64,000 nucleotides of DNA from Sphingobacterium psychroaquaticum. GTDB taxonomy: Bacteria; Bacteroidota; Bacteroidia; Sphingobacteriales; Sphingobacteriaceae. The notes under the pieces were generated by a model, which was given only the letters and a program-made list of their open reading frames with translations, was not told where the DNA came from and did not search any database. Both the position numbers and the translations under genes were made by a program. The DNA is taken from assembly GCF_900177625.1 (NCBI RefSeq), contig NZ_FXAU01000003.1, forward strand, positions 186,001-250,000. Direction: 5' to 3'. This document shows positions 25,790 to 34,480 of the stretch, piece after piece; within the stretch, counting starts at the first letter, position 1; every line of letters begins with the position of its first letter.

Positions 25790-26254
25790 TTACTTAAAAA
25801 TCTCAAAAGCATACTTCGCCGTGGACCAAAAGCTATCTAAAGCGAGGAGACGCGGTTTGAAGAAACTGATTAAATCGGGCCAATCTTCTTGTTTAAAGAT
25901 GGATGTCTTCCGGTTGATGGATAAGCTTATTCTAGCGGTTTTCCGTTGATTGTCATCATAATAGACAGGGTCCCATTCCCAGGTTTCTCCTAAACTATCT
26001 TCTAAAAGGAGACGGTACTCCACGAATTGGTCGTACATAAGCTCGCGGATGCCTGCATCGGGATGGCTTATCTCAATGTAGATCTGTGCTGTCTTATTAT
26101 CGGCATCCATCCGGAAATACAGGTGTTTGACGCCTGTTTTGTAATTGATCCAGTTTACTTTAGTTCCTTCTTCCGATGTAGAAAGTGCCATAAACTGACC
26201 AAAACGTGTCCAAAATTCTTCTTTTATTCGCTTTGCTTCTTCTCGTGTATACAC
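25790..26254 (-). CDS. DUF4268 domain-containing protein
   Basis: A protein of about 154 residues with the pattern EEAKRIKEEFWTRFGQFM, NWINYKTGVKHLYFRMD and ISHPDAGIRELMYDQFVEYR, which marks the DUF4268 family of unknown function. Its function cannot be inferred; some members are linked to nuclease-like folds. There is no suitable ATG. I chose the GTG at 26254 because it gives the usual family start (YTREEAKR). A TTG at 26305 is the other option. It lies 29 bases upstream of the S1/P1 nuclease and may share its transcript. Confidence 0.8.
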   Translation of the reverse strand: MYTREEAKRIKEEFWTRFGQFMALSTSEEGTKVNWINYKTGVKHLYFRMDADNKTAQIYIEISHPDAGIRELMYDQFVEYRLLLEDSLGETWEWDPVYYDDNQRKTARISLSINRKTSIFKQEDWPDLISFFKPRLLALDSFWSTAKYAFEIFK

Positions 26255-26417
26255 AGATCTGTTTGTTTTTTTAATAGGGCGATATCCTCGTATTGTGACG
26301 TGCAATAAATGATGAGGTTACAACGTTGTTTTTGTAGTGCAAAACTAATGAATTTTGTTTCAATATAATCGGTCATGTTTGGTGCAAACTTTCATTCACC
26401 CTAACTGTTAAGGAGAT

Positions 26418-26954
26418 ATGGATAACAAGAAGAAATCATTATTACTGTTGACGGCGGTGGCTGCAGGCACGGCGCTGTATAGTATCTTAAAGCCGGTCAA
26501 GTCGGCTGTCGTTGTGGTGCCTGATTTTGATATGGAGCGATTTGTTGGTGAATGGTATGAGATTGCTCGTTTGGATACCAAATGGTCTCGCAATTTAAAG
26601 AACGTTTTGCTTTCTTTAGCATGGAACGATGATGACAGTTTGCGGTTGAATATACAAGGTTATGATATGGTACAGGAAAAGTATAGACAACGTATTGGTC
26701 GTTTGCGTTATCTGGATGATCGTGAATCGGGGGCTTTAAAAGTATCGTATATAAACCCTTTCTATATGGGGTATAATATTGTTTCGGTTGACGGGGATTA
26801 TAGTCAGGTGCTGGTTTTTGGTCAAAATTTAGATTATATGTGCATCTTGTCTCGAGAAAAGAAAATACCAGAAGCCCTTCGTGAGCAATATTTACAGTAT
26901 GCGGAAGAATCGGGCTATGCGCTAGAGGCATTGGTATGGACCGTGCAGGACTAA
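26418..26954 (+). CDS. Lipocalin family protein (Blc-like)
   Basis: A 178-residue protein with an N-terminal membrane anchor (LLLLTAVAAGTALYSIL) and a lipocalin barrel. The first structurally conserved motif is visible as MERFVGEWYEIARLD. The second is around YINPFYMGYNIVSVDGDYSQVLVFGQN, followed by YMCILSREKKIPEAL. Bacterial lipocalins of the Blc type bind fatty acids or lysophospholipids in the envelope. The anchor lacks a lipobox cysteine. AAGGAG stands only two bases before the ATG, closer than usual. Confidence 0.9.
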   Translation: MDNKKKSLLLLTAVAAGTALYSILKPVKSAVVVVPDFDMERFVGEWYEIARLDTKWSRNLKNVLLSLAWNDDDSLRLNIQGYDMVQEKYRQRIGRLRYLDDRESGALKVSYINPFYMGYNIVSVDGDYSQVLVFGQNLDYMCILSREKKIPEALREQYLQYAEESGYALEALVWTVQD

Positions 26955-26986
26955 TAAAAAAAGCACAGGGCTGATAAGCCTGTGCT
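26955..26986 (-). terminator. Intrinsic terminator of the tRNA-Ala transcript
   Basis: Stem AGCACAGG (26962-26969) pairs with CCTGTGCT (26979-26986). Read on the minus strand it ends in a run of seven T. On the plus strand it may also end the lipocalin transcript. Confidence 0.8.
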
Positions 26987-26994
26987 CTTGTACG

Positions 26995-27068
26995 TGGAGA
27001 ATATCGGAGTCGAACCGATGACCTTTTGGCTGCCAGCCAAACGCTCTAGCCAGCTGAGCTAATCCCCC
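26995..27068 (-). tRNA. tRNA-Ala (anticodon GGC)
   Basis: A 74-base cloverleaf on the minus strand. The acceptor pairs GGGGGAT with ATTCTCC (two G-U pairs), and the D-stem is GCTC/GAGC. The anticodon stem is TTTGG/CCAAA with loop CTGGCAG, giving anticodon GGC. The T-loop is TTCGACT. CCA is not encoded. The stop codon of the upstream reading frame lies inside its 5' end. Confidence 0.93.
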
Positions 27069-27379
27069 GTTTGCTGTGCAAATATAATATTAAGAATGGA
27101 ATAATCAATAGTCGTTTCCGAAATTATAAGGTGAGCTATTTCTGTGAGGTCGGAGTCCGTTATTCGGTTGCCGATTCCCGCATTAAATGCCTTTAATAGG
27201 AGCGATGCGGTCTCTACGCGTTCTGGAATAGTGATCAAGTTGCTGCCTTCATAAAAGTTGACGAGCGAGGTGGCTAAAGCGATAAATTTATCGAAAGTAA
27301 AGACCTCCTGTTGTTGAGTCAGGTAGCGCATGTAGCGTTCAAAATCGCCAATAATCATTTCTTGTTGCTGCGTTGTCAT
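27059..27379 (-). CDS. Hypothetical protein, 106 residues, ending inside tRNA-Ala
   Basis: I do not recognise a family. The product is helical and without signal peptide (MTTQQQEMIIGDFERYMRYL ... TASLLLKAFNAG). Its TAG stop codon is formed by bases 8-10 of the tRNA (GGGGGATTAG), so gene and tRNA overlap by ten bases. A perfect -7 element (TATTTTTG) sits six bases before the ATG at 27379. The message would be nearly leaderless and would read on into the tRNA. The tRNA may therefore be processed from this transcript. Confidence 0.65.
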   Translation of the reverse strand: MTTQQQEMIIGDFERYMRYLTQQQEVFTFDKFIALATSLVNFYEGSNLITIPERVETASLLLKAFNAGIGNRITDSDLTEIAHLIISETTIDYSILNIIFAQQTGD

Positions 27380-27401
27380 GGACAGCAAAAATAACACTTA
27401 A

Positions 27402-27433
27402 CAAAAAAAAAGCACCATCACGTGGTGCTTTTC
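27402..27433 (-). terminator. Intrinsic terminator of the DUF937-OmpA gene
   Basis: Ten-base stem (27409-27418 with 27424-27433, core AGCACCA/TGGTGCT) and five-base loop. On the minus strand the hairpin is followed by a run of ten or more T. Confidence 0.9.
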
Positions 27434-27453
27434 TTTCAGAATTAAATATATTC

Positions 27454-28728
27454 TTATTTTCGGATGCTAATCGATACTCTTCTATCTTGAACGCGATCGC
27501 TTTCTGGAGCAGACGCATCGAATTTTGCAAATTCAGATCCGTAACCTTCTGTGTCGGTAACTTGCGCTCCTAAGCCTTGTTTGGTCAAGAACTCCTTAAC
27601 GGCAGCTGCTCTTTCGCCAGATAGCTTTTTATTGAACTCCTCATTACCTGTTTTGTCGGTGTATCCACCGATTTTGATTTTTACATCAGGGAATGCTTTT
27701 AAGATCGCTGCAATATTATCCAGCTGTACTTGGCTTTCTGGTAGAACGGTTGCTGTACCGGTCTCAAAGTTCAAGTTATCAAAGTCAAACCATTTCGCTT
27801 TTAGGTTGTCGTCAGAAAGCGTTTTGTACTCGCCCGCCTGCAAGAATTTAATTAACTGGTCCTCGATACCTCCCGTGAAAGCAGAAAGCTCTTTGCCATC
27901 GGGAAGTTTTAAGTTCATTGATTCACGTACGGTGGTTGTTACGGTTTCTACCGTTGAGTCTCCTATGGCAACTGTTGTCGTTGTATCTGTTGTAATGACG
28001 GTTTTGTCGCCACTTCCGCAGCCCTTACCAAAGAGAAGCCAGCCAGCGATCAGAAGGAGGGGGATGAGAAGCCACCATAAACCAGCACCTTTTTTCTCCT
28101 TTTCGATCGTGTGCTTGGTATGTACGACAGGGGGGATTTCATGGGTTACTTTAGAGATGGTTTTTGTAGCGGTGTCAGTCATATCATTTACCACACCTTT
28201 AGCGCTACTTGCTATACCTCCTAAACTTGCTAAACCTAGTCCTGCAGGAAGAGCTCCCAAGAGACTATCTTTATTTGTGTTTAGCAGCGAAGTAATGCTG
28301 CCTACGTTCCAATTGGTTCCCTTATCGGTTAAGCTAGAGAATACAGCCGGTAAGCTAACGCCTAGTAATTTGGTTACTGAATCACCTTTTATACCTAGAA
28401 AACTCGTTAAGGAGCTGACAATACCACTTAATCCGCTGCCAAAAATACTACTTAAAAGGTCCGAGCCTGCCGAGCCTTCTTTTTGTTGATCTGCGTCAAA
28501 GAAGCTGTTAAAATTAAAGCTGCTAAAATTGAAGAAGCTTTTTGCTTTATCGAGAATCGATGTAAGACCAGATTGACCTTGTGCCTGCATGCCCAACATA
28601 ACCGTTGGAATAATGGCATCCAATCCTTTTTTTACGGTATCTGGGCTTTCACCAGTATTGCTGCTGAGTAAGTTCAGGATTTCTTCGTTAAAGAAGCCCT
28701 TAGCTGAGTTTAATAGTAGATTTTCCAT
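27454..28728 (-). CDS. DUF937 and OmpA C-terminal domain protein
   Basis: A 424-residue protein joining two modules. Residues about 1-180 are a DUF937/YidB-like helical domain (SNTGESPDTVKKGLDAIIPTVMLG). A membrane helix (LWWLLIPLLLIAGWLLFG) is near residue 225. Residues about 310-424 are an OmpA-like peptidoglycan-binding domain with NIAAILKAFPDVKIKIGGYTDKTGN and RRVSISIRK. There is no N-terminal signal peptide. The likely topology is cytoplasmic DUF937, one membrane crossing and a periplasmic OmpA domain, which would link cell interior to the wall. This topology is inference. Confidence 0.88.
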   Translation of the reverse strand: MENLLLNSAKGFFNEEILNLLSSNTGESPDTVKKGLDAIIPTVMLGMQAQGQSGLTSILDKAKSFFNFSSFNFNSFFDADQQKEGSAGSDLLSSIFGSGLSGIVSSLTSFLGIKGDSVTKLLGVSLPAVFSSLTDKGTNWNVGSITSLLNTNKDSLLGALPAGLGLASLGGIASSAKGVVNDMTDTATKTISKVTHEIPPVVHTKHTIEKEKKGAGLWWLLIPLLLIAGWLLFGKGCGSGDKTVITTDTTTTVAIGDSTVETVTTTVRESMNLKLPDGKELSAFTGGIEDQLIKFLQAGEYKTLSDDNLKAKWFDFDNLNFETGTATVLPESQVQLDNIAAILKAFPDVKIKIGGYTDKTGNEEFNKKLSGERAAAVKEFLTKQGLGAQVTDTEGYGSEFAKFDASAPESDRVQDRRVSISIRK

Positions 28729-28884
28729 AATTATGTTATATATTACCTTAATTGAACAAACCGCTGTGTTTTTTGTTTTTCAGTATTGAAAATATTGACA
28801 GTAATGTCTTTAGCCCTTGTTTGTTAAAGAATAATTCTATCTTTATAGGGTGGAATCATTGACCTATACAGACCTTAATTAACA

Positions 28885-28912
28885 TTGAGTTCATATTGAT
28901 ATTTTATTTTTG
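28885..28912 (+). promoter_or_regulatory. Promoter of the alkaline phosphatase gene
   Basis: A perfect -7 element TATTTTTG (28905-28912) stands 17 bases after TTG (28885-28887), the expected Bacteroidota -33/-7 arrangement. This leaves an untranslated leader of roughly 70 bases. Confidence 0.65.
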
Positions 28913-28986
28913 TAGCTATACGAGCTTTAGTATTTTATTTGAAGCGGGTAGCTAGTTGTTCTATTTTATTTTTTATAATTATTTAC

Positions 28987-30393
28987 ATGAAGAAATTATC
29001 TTTTTTTGCTTTTCTTTTTTTATTCCATCTGTTGTCGTTTGGCCAGAATCGTCCCAAGTATATCTTTTTTATGATTGGGGATGGTATGGGGCTTAATCAG
29101 GTTAACTTAACCGAGATTTATCTTGCGGCCCAGGAAGATAGGAACACGGTATTTCCATTGGTATTTTCAACGTTTCCACATGCTACTTTCGCGACGTCCT
29201 ATTCGTTGTCGCATGGCGTAACGGACTCTGCCGCTGGAGGAACCGCATTGGCCGTAGGAAAGAAAACTAAAAATGGGGTATTATCTATGGATAGTACAGG
29301 GAGCGAATCTTATACGAGTATTGCGTATGCCGCGAAAAAAGCAGGAATGAAGGTTGGAATTACGACTTCCGTTAGTATTGATCATGCTACTCCAGCCTCC
29401 TTCTATGCCAACCAGTCTAGTCGGAGTAAATACTATGAAATTGGACAGGATATTCTAAAGTCGGGTTTTGATTTTTTTGCGGGTTCCGGTTTCTTAAGCC
29501 CAACGAAGAATGCGAAGAAAGAAGAGGTACCCTCGTTGTTCCCGCAGTTTGAAAAGGCCGGCTATCAGTTGGCGTATGGCTTAGAAGGCTATCAGAATTT
29601 AAAAGATAAAGGAAAGAAGACTATTTTGATGAATAGTAAAGGGACAGATCCTGAATCGTTGAAGTTTGCTATAGATCAGCAAAAAGGCGATTTAAACTTA
29701 CGAGAGATTACCGATGCGGCAATTACATCGTTGACGAAAGATAACGATAAAGGTTTCTTCTTAATGGTAGAGGGCGGTAAGATTGATTGGTCCTCACATG
29801 CGAATGATGCAACAACCACGATTCGCGAAGTACTGGATTTTAATGAAGCGGTAAAAAGTGCCTATGCATTTTATTTGAAACACCCAGAGGAGACGCTAAT
29901 TATTGTGACCGCAGATCATGAGACAGGTGGTATCGCCGTTGGTAACGGTGGTAGCCGATTAAATACGAAGCTGCTTAGTCATCAAAAAGTGTCTTTGGGT
30001 GAATTATCTAAAGAGGTTTCAGCGTTACGTTTAGCAGGTAGAGAGGTTAGCTGGCAAGAGATGAAGGATTTACTATCCAAGAAGTTGGGTCTGTTTGGGG
30101 CTGTGAAGGTCAGCCAGGAAGAGGAGGATCTATTGTTTAAGATTTATGAGAAAAGCTTTGTAAAGCATGAGGATGAGACTATAAAGAGCCTGTATGCGAC
30201 AGATGAGAAATTAGCGGCAACAGCTATTCAACTGTTGAATAAAGCGGGTTCTATCGCATGGGCATCTAATAATCACTCCGCAGCATACATTCCGGTTTTT
30301 GCCATCGGCGCAGGAGCACAATCGTTCTCGCATAAGATGGAGAATGTAGATATTCCTAAAAAGGTCGCAGCGGCGGCTGGCTTGGATTTTTAA
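28987..30393 (+). CDS. Alkaline phosphatase (PhoA-type)
   Basis: A periplasmic phosphomonoesterase of 468 residues. The signal peptide (FFAFLFLFHLLSFGQ) is followed by the metal-site motif FFMIGDGMG. The nucleophile is Ser81 in GVTDSAAGGTALAVG. Further metal ligands are in DHATPASFYAN, MVEGGKIDWSSHAND and TADHETGG. A late histidine is in NHSAAYIPVFAIG. I chose the ATG at 28987 because the signal peptide starts there; longer versions begin at TTG within the leader. No PhoB box was recognised upstream. Confidence 0.94.
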   Translation: MKKLSFFAFLFLFHLLSFGQNRPKYIFFMIGDGMGLNQVNLTEIYLAAQEDRNTVFPLVFSTFPHATFATSYSLSHGVTDSAAGGTALAVGKKTKNGVLSMDSTGSESYTSIAYAAKKAGMKVGITTSVSIDHATPASFYANQSSRSKYYEIGQDILKSGFDFFAGSGFLSPTKNAKKEEVPSLFPQFEKAGYQLAYGLEGYQNLKDKGKKTILMNSKGTDPESLKFAIDQQKGDLNLREITDAAITSLTKDNDKGFFLMVEGGKIDWSSHANDATTTIREVLDFNEAVKSAYAFYLKHPEETLIIVTADHETGGIAVGNGGSRLNTKLLSHQKVSLGELSKEVSALRLAGREVSWQEMKDLLSKKLGLFGAVKVSQEEEDLLFKIYEKSFVKHEDETIKSLYATDEKLAATAIQLLNKAGSIAWASNNHSAAYIPVFAIGAGAQSFSHKMENVDIPKKVAAAAGLDF

Positions 30394-30732
30394 GCAGCTG
30401 GATTGGGTTTTTAAGAGGATCGTGCTAAAGAAATTGCAAGAGATGTCTAGAAAGAAGTCCGAGCTATGAGCCTGCCTACCGCAGACAGGTTCGAACTAGC
30501 GAGAGAAAGGTTTGTTCATAGATACCTCCTGTCGTCGGTATGACGATAAGAGGTATTTATGAGCTGTATCTCCCGATGCTGGCGCGAGCCTTCGGCTCGT
30601 GTCCTCTTAAATTAATACGAAGCATGTAGTGGTAGGTATTCCGTATTTCTTATTCTGTACTTTATACGCGCTACCAACTACCAACTCCCCACAACAAACT
30701 ACCAACTACCAACAATGAACTACCATTTCCCT
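30394..30732. repeat. Intergenic repeat cluster
   Basis: I see no gene. Four elements are visible. At 30468-30495 is a hairpin-like segment GAGCCTGCCTACCGCAGACAGG. A 15-base stem with two mismatches is at 30522-30536 and 30542-30556 (ATACCTC/GAGGTAT ends). At 30578-30605 is the CGAGCCTTCGGCTCG segment also found at 7085-7112. At about 30668-30715 are repeats of CTACCAACT. Related elements occur at 45544-45854. Confidence 0.75.
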
Positions 30733-31098
30733 CTACTCAAATTCTTCTTCAGGAGAAGGTGTCTTCCGGTTGTCCAGTACAATAAACTGATTGATTTTGA
30801 TTTCTGTGCGTTCTCGTTTGATATCATTGGTGTCGGTGTACTCGCTGTAGGTAATAGATCCTTGAAGCAATAGTCGACTTCCTTTTTGTCCCGTTCTTTC
30901 TAATTTTTCAGCTAATTTCCCCCAAAAGATTAAGGAGTGCCAATACGTTGTTTCCAACCATTCTCCGTTAGTATTACGGGAGTATTCGTTGGTCGCTAAA
31001 CGTATGTTGCACACTTTGGTGTCTTTTGTTGTTGTTTTTACTTCTACATCGTTGCCTATTCGGCCGATTAGCTGTACTGAATTTGTTAATGCATTCAT
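30733..31098 (-). CDS. ssb: Single-stranded DNA-binding protein
   Basis: A 121-residue SSB with one OB fold. MNALTNSVQLIGRIGNDVEVK, VCNIRLATNEY, TYWHSLIFWGKLAEKLE and GSRLLLQGSITYSEY match the family. The tail is short and acidic (PSPEEEFE). It lacks the usual long Gly-rich linker and the terminal DDIPF-type motif, so partner recruitment may be reduced. It may be a secondary SSB. It is divergent from a small zinc-finger protein gene across 158 bases. Confidence 0.93.
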   Translation of the reverse strand: MNALTNSVQLIGRIGNDVEVKTTTKDTKVCNIRLATNEYSRNTNGEWLETTYWHSLIFWGKLAEKLERTGQKGSRLLLQGSITYSEYTDTNDIKRERTEIKINQFIVLDNRKTPSPEEEFE

Positions 31099-31256
31099 AG
31101 GATTAATTTTTAATGTGAATTTTTTTTATTATTTTCAAAACTGTTTATATACAACCATTTATTGTAGCCACTACAAAGATGCAAGACAATTTTTTTGCGA
31201 TTCGGTAGATAACTGATTATATACAATTATAAACGATTTTAAATGCTTGTAAACGG

Positions 31257-31622
31257 ATGGAGTTTATGGAAGAAAAGTGCTGTGTGTGGTGTGGACAATT
31301 CGTGAAGGGTCGTTCGGACAAAAGGTTCTGTGATGATGGATGTCGGAATGCGTATAATAACAAGATGAATCGTGTTTCAAATCAATATGTGCGTGAGGTG
31401 AATAACATATTAAAAAAGAATCGAAATGTTTTGTTAACGGTTCTGGGTGAAGAAAAGACGACACGTATATCGGGCGATCATTTGTTGCGTGAAGGATTAG
31501 ATTTTAATTTTTTTACAAATTTGCTGGAAAATGGGAAAGGTCAAACGTATTCATTTGTGTATGAGTATGGTTATTTACCCTTAGGTAATGAATTGTTCTT
31601 AATTGTTAAGAGAGGGGTTTAA
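31257..31622 (+). CDS. Small zinc-ribbon hypothetical protein
   Basis: A 121-residue protein of unknown function. The N-terminus carries a likely zinc site, CVWCGQFVKGRSDKRFCDDGC (two CxxC-like pairs with a treble-clef-like spacing), followed by RNAYNNKMNR. The rest is a mixed alpha/beta segment ending in YEYGYLPLGNELFLIVKRG. From memory, similar proteins are widespread in Bacteroidota, but I know no function. Starts at 31257 and 31266 are both ATG and in frame. Its position opposite ssb could suggest a DNA-related role, which is only inference. Confidence 0.75.
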   Translation: MEFMEEKCCVWCGQFVKGRSDKRFCDDGCRNAYNNKMNRVSNQYVREVNNILKKNRNVLLTVLGEEKTTRISGDHLLREGLDFNFFTNLLENGKGQTYSFVYEYGYLPLGNELFLIVKRGV

Positions 31623-32084
31623 TCAGTGTTCTTTTGTTTTGTTTGAATGTATCTGTTTGATATGATGTTTGTTACATAGTTTTTGTTAGCATATTTTGTA
31701 CGGGCTCTTTACCTGTTTTTTTATTCCTTAAGCATTTAAAATATAGTTGTTTAGACTTTTATTTTTTAGCTATTTTTTACATTGTAAAGAGCTTTCGTTT
31801 TGAGATAATAATAGGTTTATACTTAAGGTAGATTATTTTTTGATAATTTTTTCGAAAATATTTTTTTGAATTGTGGATGAATATCTACATTTTTTTAATA
31901 TCTTGAGGCATTATTTGTTATGAGACTAACCTTTGTGCTAATTATTTGATAATGTGATTAGTACAATTATTATGCATGTTTATTTATTTTTTAGGAGCGA
32001 TGTCCGATACAATTATCTTTACTACAATTGAAGTATTCCTTGCAAGACAAGAAAAATTAGAGGTTGCATTTAACTTTTTTAATC
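31623..32084. other. AT-rich non-coding gap
   Basis: I see no convincing gene in these 460 very AT-rich bases. A nine-base inverted repeat (GCTCTTTAC at 31704, GTAAAGAGC at 31784) is separated by about 70 bases. TATCTTTA near 32012-32025 may be a -7 element for the gene at 32085. Confidence 0.5.
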
Positions 32085-32393
32085 ATGGTCTATAGAAACA
32101 GGGTAATTGAAACATTGCACTTGTTAGAGGATATCCGAACTCAGGTTTTTGTTCAGTTAGTCAATTTAGCATCAGATGGTGAGATGCGGGAAACAATGGA
32201 ACTTTTCGAGGATGGTGATTATTACACCTTCGAGCTTGAGCACTTTGAGAATCTAAGTGATGCAAATGTGAATAAACTACTATCACTTTGTAAAGATCTA
32301 GAGACAATTTTTGAAAGTATTCAGAATATGAATGCGGTTCGTTATGAGGAGATTCAGCGGGGAGAAGATAGCTTGCCCTTTGAAGGGTTTTAG
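32085..32393 (+). CDS. Hypothetical protein, 102 residues
   Basis: An acidic helical protein that I do not recognise. It begins MVYRNRVIETLHLLEDIRTQ and has a central acidic segment (LFEDGDYYTFELEHFENLSD). The C-terminal part contains a leucine-patterned helix (VNKLLSLCKDLETIFESIQ). No signal peptide or membrane span is present. I chose the ATG at 32085; a TTG seven codons earlier is less likely. Confidence 0.6.
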   Translation: MVYRNRVIETLHLLEDIRTQVFVQLVNLASDGEMRETMELFEDGDYYTFELEHFENLSDANVNKLLSLCKDLETIFESIQNMNAVRYEEIQRGEDSLPFEGF

Positions 32394-32475
32394 CCTTTCA
32401 CAAAGCATAGGCTGTACGCGTTCTTAGTGATCACCCCATGTGGTTACTTAAAAAGGAGTACTTTTTTCTCTTATG

Positions 32476-32512
32476 TATAAAAACAAAGGCCGTACGTGGG
32501 TACAGCCTTTGT
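32476..32512 (-). terminator. Intrinsic terminator of the ABC-F gene
   Basis: Stem ACAAAGGCCGTAC (32483-32495) pairs with GTACAGCCTTTGT (32500-32512), with one wobble. On the minus strand it is followed by TTTTTATA. Confidence 0.85.
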
Positions 32513-32515
32513 GGA

Positions 32516-34429
32516 TTAATTTTCTAATCCCATTATTTCTTCTGCGAGCAATTCCCAATCTGTTTGCAGCTGATCAAAAGTCGCTTTAATCGAATTGTAT
32601 TGCCTTGTTGTTTCTTGCAGCTTTACAGCATCTGAATAGACCGCTTCCTGAGCGAGTTCGAATTCTAAACTTTTGACTTGTTGTTCGGTCGTGTTTATTT
32701 TTTGCTCGAGTGCCGATAGTTCTTTATTCTTTTGTTGCAGGATTCGGAATGTGTCGTCGGTTGGTTGTTTTTTCTCTTTAGGAGCTTCTTCCTTAACCAC
32801 CTTTTTCTCGACTTTCTTCTCCGGTTTTATCACCCGTTTACTATTCCATTCTTCAAATTCCTGATAGGTTCCTGGGTACTCCTTAATCTCTTTTTCTTCG
32901 ATGTACCATATCTTGTTGGCAATATTGTCGAGGAAGTAACGGTCGTGGGAAACGACGATAAATGTTCCTTCATATTGCTGAAGTGCTTGGATCAAAATAT
33001 TTACCGAAGCCATATCCAAGTGGTTGGTCGGCTCATCGAGCACCAAGAAGTTGGCGTCCGCCGTTAGGGCCTTCGCTAAGGCTACACGTGATTTCTCACC
33101 ACCGGAAAGAACCTTAATCTTTTTAAAGACATCGTCGCCAGTGAACAAGAAACAACCTAAGATCGAACGTAGCTCTGTTTCAGTGTGTTTTGGTGCAAAG
33201 GCTACAAGCTCTTGTAGGATGGAATTTTCCAAATGAAGCGCTTCTAGCTGGTGCTGCGCAAAGAAAGTTTGCGATACATTATGTCCCTTTATGCTGGTGC
33301 CGCTAAACTCTTTATCCGCATCGGCAACGATACGTAAGAGCGTTGATTTTCCTTTTCCATTCGCTCCGATGAGGGCAATTTTATCACCTTTCTCAATTAA
33401 GCCGCTTGTGTTTTTTAAGATTTCTAAGTTGGGGTACGACTTAGAGATATTCTCTAAAGTAACGACATGGCGCCCGGAAGGCTTAGAAAATTTAAAGCTG
33501 AAGTTTACCTCGGGGTTGTCATCATCGACAGCATCGACTTTGTCCATACGATCCAATGCTTTGATCCGTGATTGAACCATCTTCGCTTTACTCGCTTTGG
33601 CTCGAAAGCGCTCAATAAGTTTTTCTTCCTGTTTGATTTTTGCCTGTTGGTTCTTGAACTGATTTCCTTGAATCTCCTCTCGCATGGATTTTTCTTCCAG
33701 GTAAAACGTGTAGTTACCCGCATATACGTTAAGTTTACCTTTGCGGGATTCCACGGTTTTATTGATGATTTTATCCAAGAAATACCGGTCATGGGAAACA
33801 ATCACAATTGCTCCTTCAAAGGCATGGAGATAAGTTTCCAACCATTTGATGGAAGGTAAATCCAAGTGGTTGGTTGGCTCATCGAGTAATAAAATATCTG
33901 GCGTTTGCAGTAATATACGTGCAAGCATAACGCGCATACGCCATCCTCCTGAAAAGGTTGCCAACGGTCGTTTTTGTTCGTCATCCGAGAAACCTAGTCC
34001 AGCGAGGATTTCATGTGCACGAAACTCGATACTATAACCATCCAGAGCTTCAAACTCCATTTGCTTATCGCTCAACTTATTCAGGATCTCTTCGGAGTAG
34101 TCGGTCTCGAGTTTCTGTAATAAGGTTTCTATTTCAGTATGTAGTTGGTTCTGGCGTTCAAAAGCCTCCATAGCCACATGTAATATGCTTTTTTCCGAAT
34201 GATAAGACAAAAGATCCTGGTTCAGGTAGCCTATTTTAAGGTCTTTAGCCATGGATATCGTCCCTGAAGTCGGAGCGTAATCGCCTACGATCAGTTTTAA
34301 TAACGTTGATTTACCAGCACCATTTGCACCGATCAAACCAGCCTTATCTCCCGGTTTTATATGCCAATTGGCTTCGTCATAAAGTGCACGAGAACCAATT
34401 TCGAATGTTAAATTATTTATTGAAATCAT
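32516..34429 (-). CDS. ABC-F family ATPase
   Basis: A soluble double-ATPase of 637 residues that acts on the ribosome, as known for EttA/Uup/antibiotic-protection members. Domain 1 has Walker [15 protein letters not shown], signature [15 protein letters not shown] and Walker [12 protein letters not shown]. The P-site-contacting linker covers about residues 240-320 ([25 protein letters not shown]). Domain 2 has [29 protein letters not shown] and [12 protein letters not shown] Lys/Glu-rich tail forms a coiled coil (about 570-637), as in Uup. It is divergent from pyrD. Confidence 0.94.
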   Translation of the reverse strand: MISINNLTFEIGSRALYDEANWHIKPGDKAGLIGANGAGKSTLLKLIVGDYAPTSGTISMAKDLKIGYLNQDLLSYHSEKSILHVAMEAFERQNQLHTEIETLLQKLETDYSEEILNKLSDKQMEFEALDGYSIEFRAHEILAGLGFSDDEQKRPLATFSGGWRMRVMLARILLQTPDILLLDEPTNHLDLPSIKWLETYLHAFEGAIVIVSHDRYFLDKIINKTVESRKGKLNVYAGNYTFYLEEKSMREEIQGNQFKNQQAKIKQEEKLIERFRAKASKAKMVQSRIKALDRMDKVDAVDDDNPEVNFSFKFSKPSGRHVVTLENISKSYPNLEILKNTSGLIEKGDKIALIGANGKGKSTLLRIVADADKEFSGTSIKGHNVSQTFFAQHQLEALHLENSILQELVAFAPKHTETELRSILGCFLFTGDDVFKKIKVLSGGEKSRVALAKALTADANFLVLDEPTNHLDMASVNILIQALQQYEGTFIVVSHDRYFLDNIANKIWYIEEKEIKEYPGTYQEFEEWNSKRVIKPEKKVEKKVVKEEAPKEKKQPTDDTFRILQQKNKELSALEQKINTTEQQVKSLEFELAQEAVYSDAVKLQETTRQYNSIKATFDQLQTDWELLAEEIMGLEN

Positions 34430-34467
34430 TTGCTGACAAAAGTAATGAATATTTCTGCTTCTTTGGC

Positions 34468-34475
34468 TACCTTTG
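34468..34475 (+). promoter_or_regulatory. -7 element of pyrD
   Basis: TACCTTTG matches TAnnTTTG exactly and ends five bases before the ATG at 34481. It fixes that ATG as the start and implies an almost leaderless message. Confidence 0.65.
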
Positions 34476-34480
34476 CGTTT

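Noticed and set aside
27551..28489. Long open frame of over 300 codons opposite the DUF937-OmpA gene
   Set aside because: It is a shadow: its product is Ser/Pro-rich with no domain, while the minus-strand frame has clear OmpA and DUF937 motifs.
30468..30605. CRISPR-like array from the clustered repeats
   Set aside because: The repeats are of different kinds, irregularly spaced, and have no spacers or cas genes nearby.
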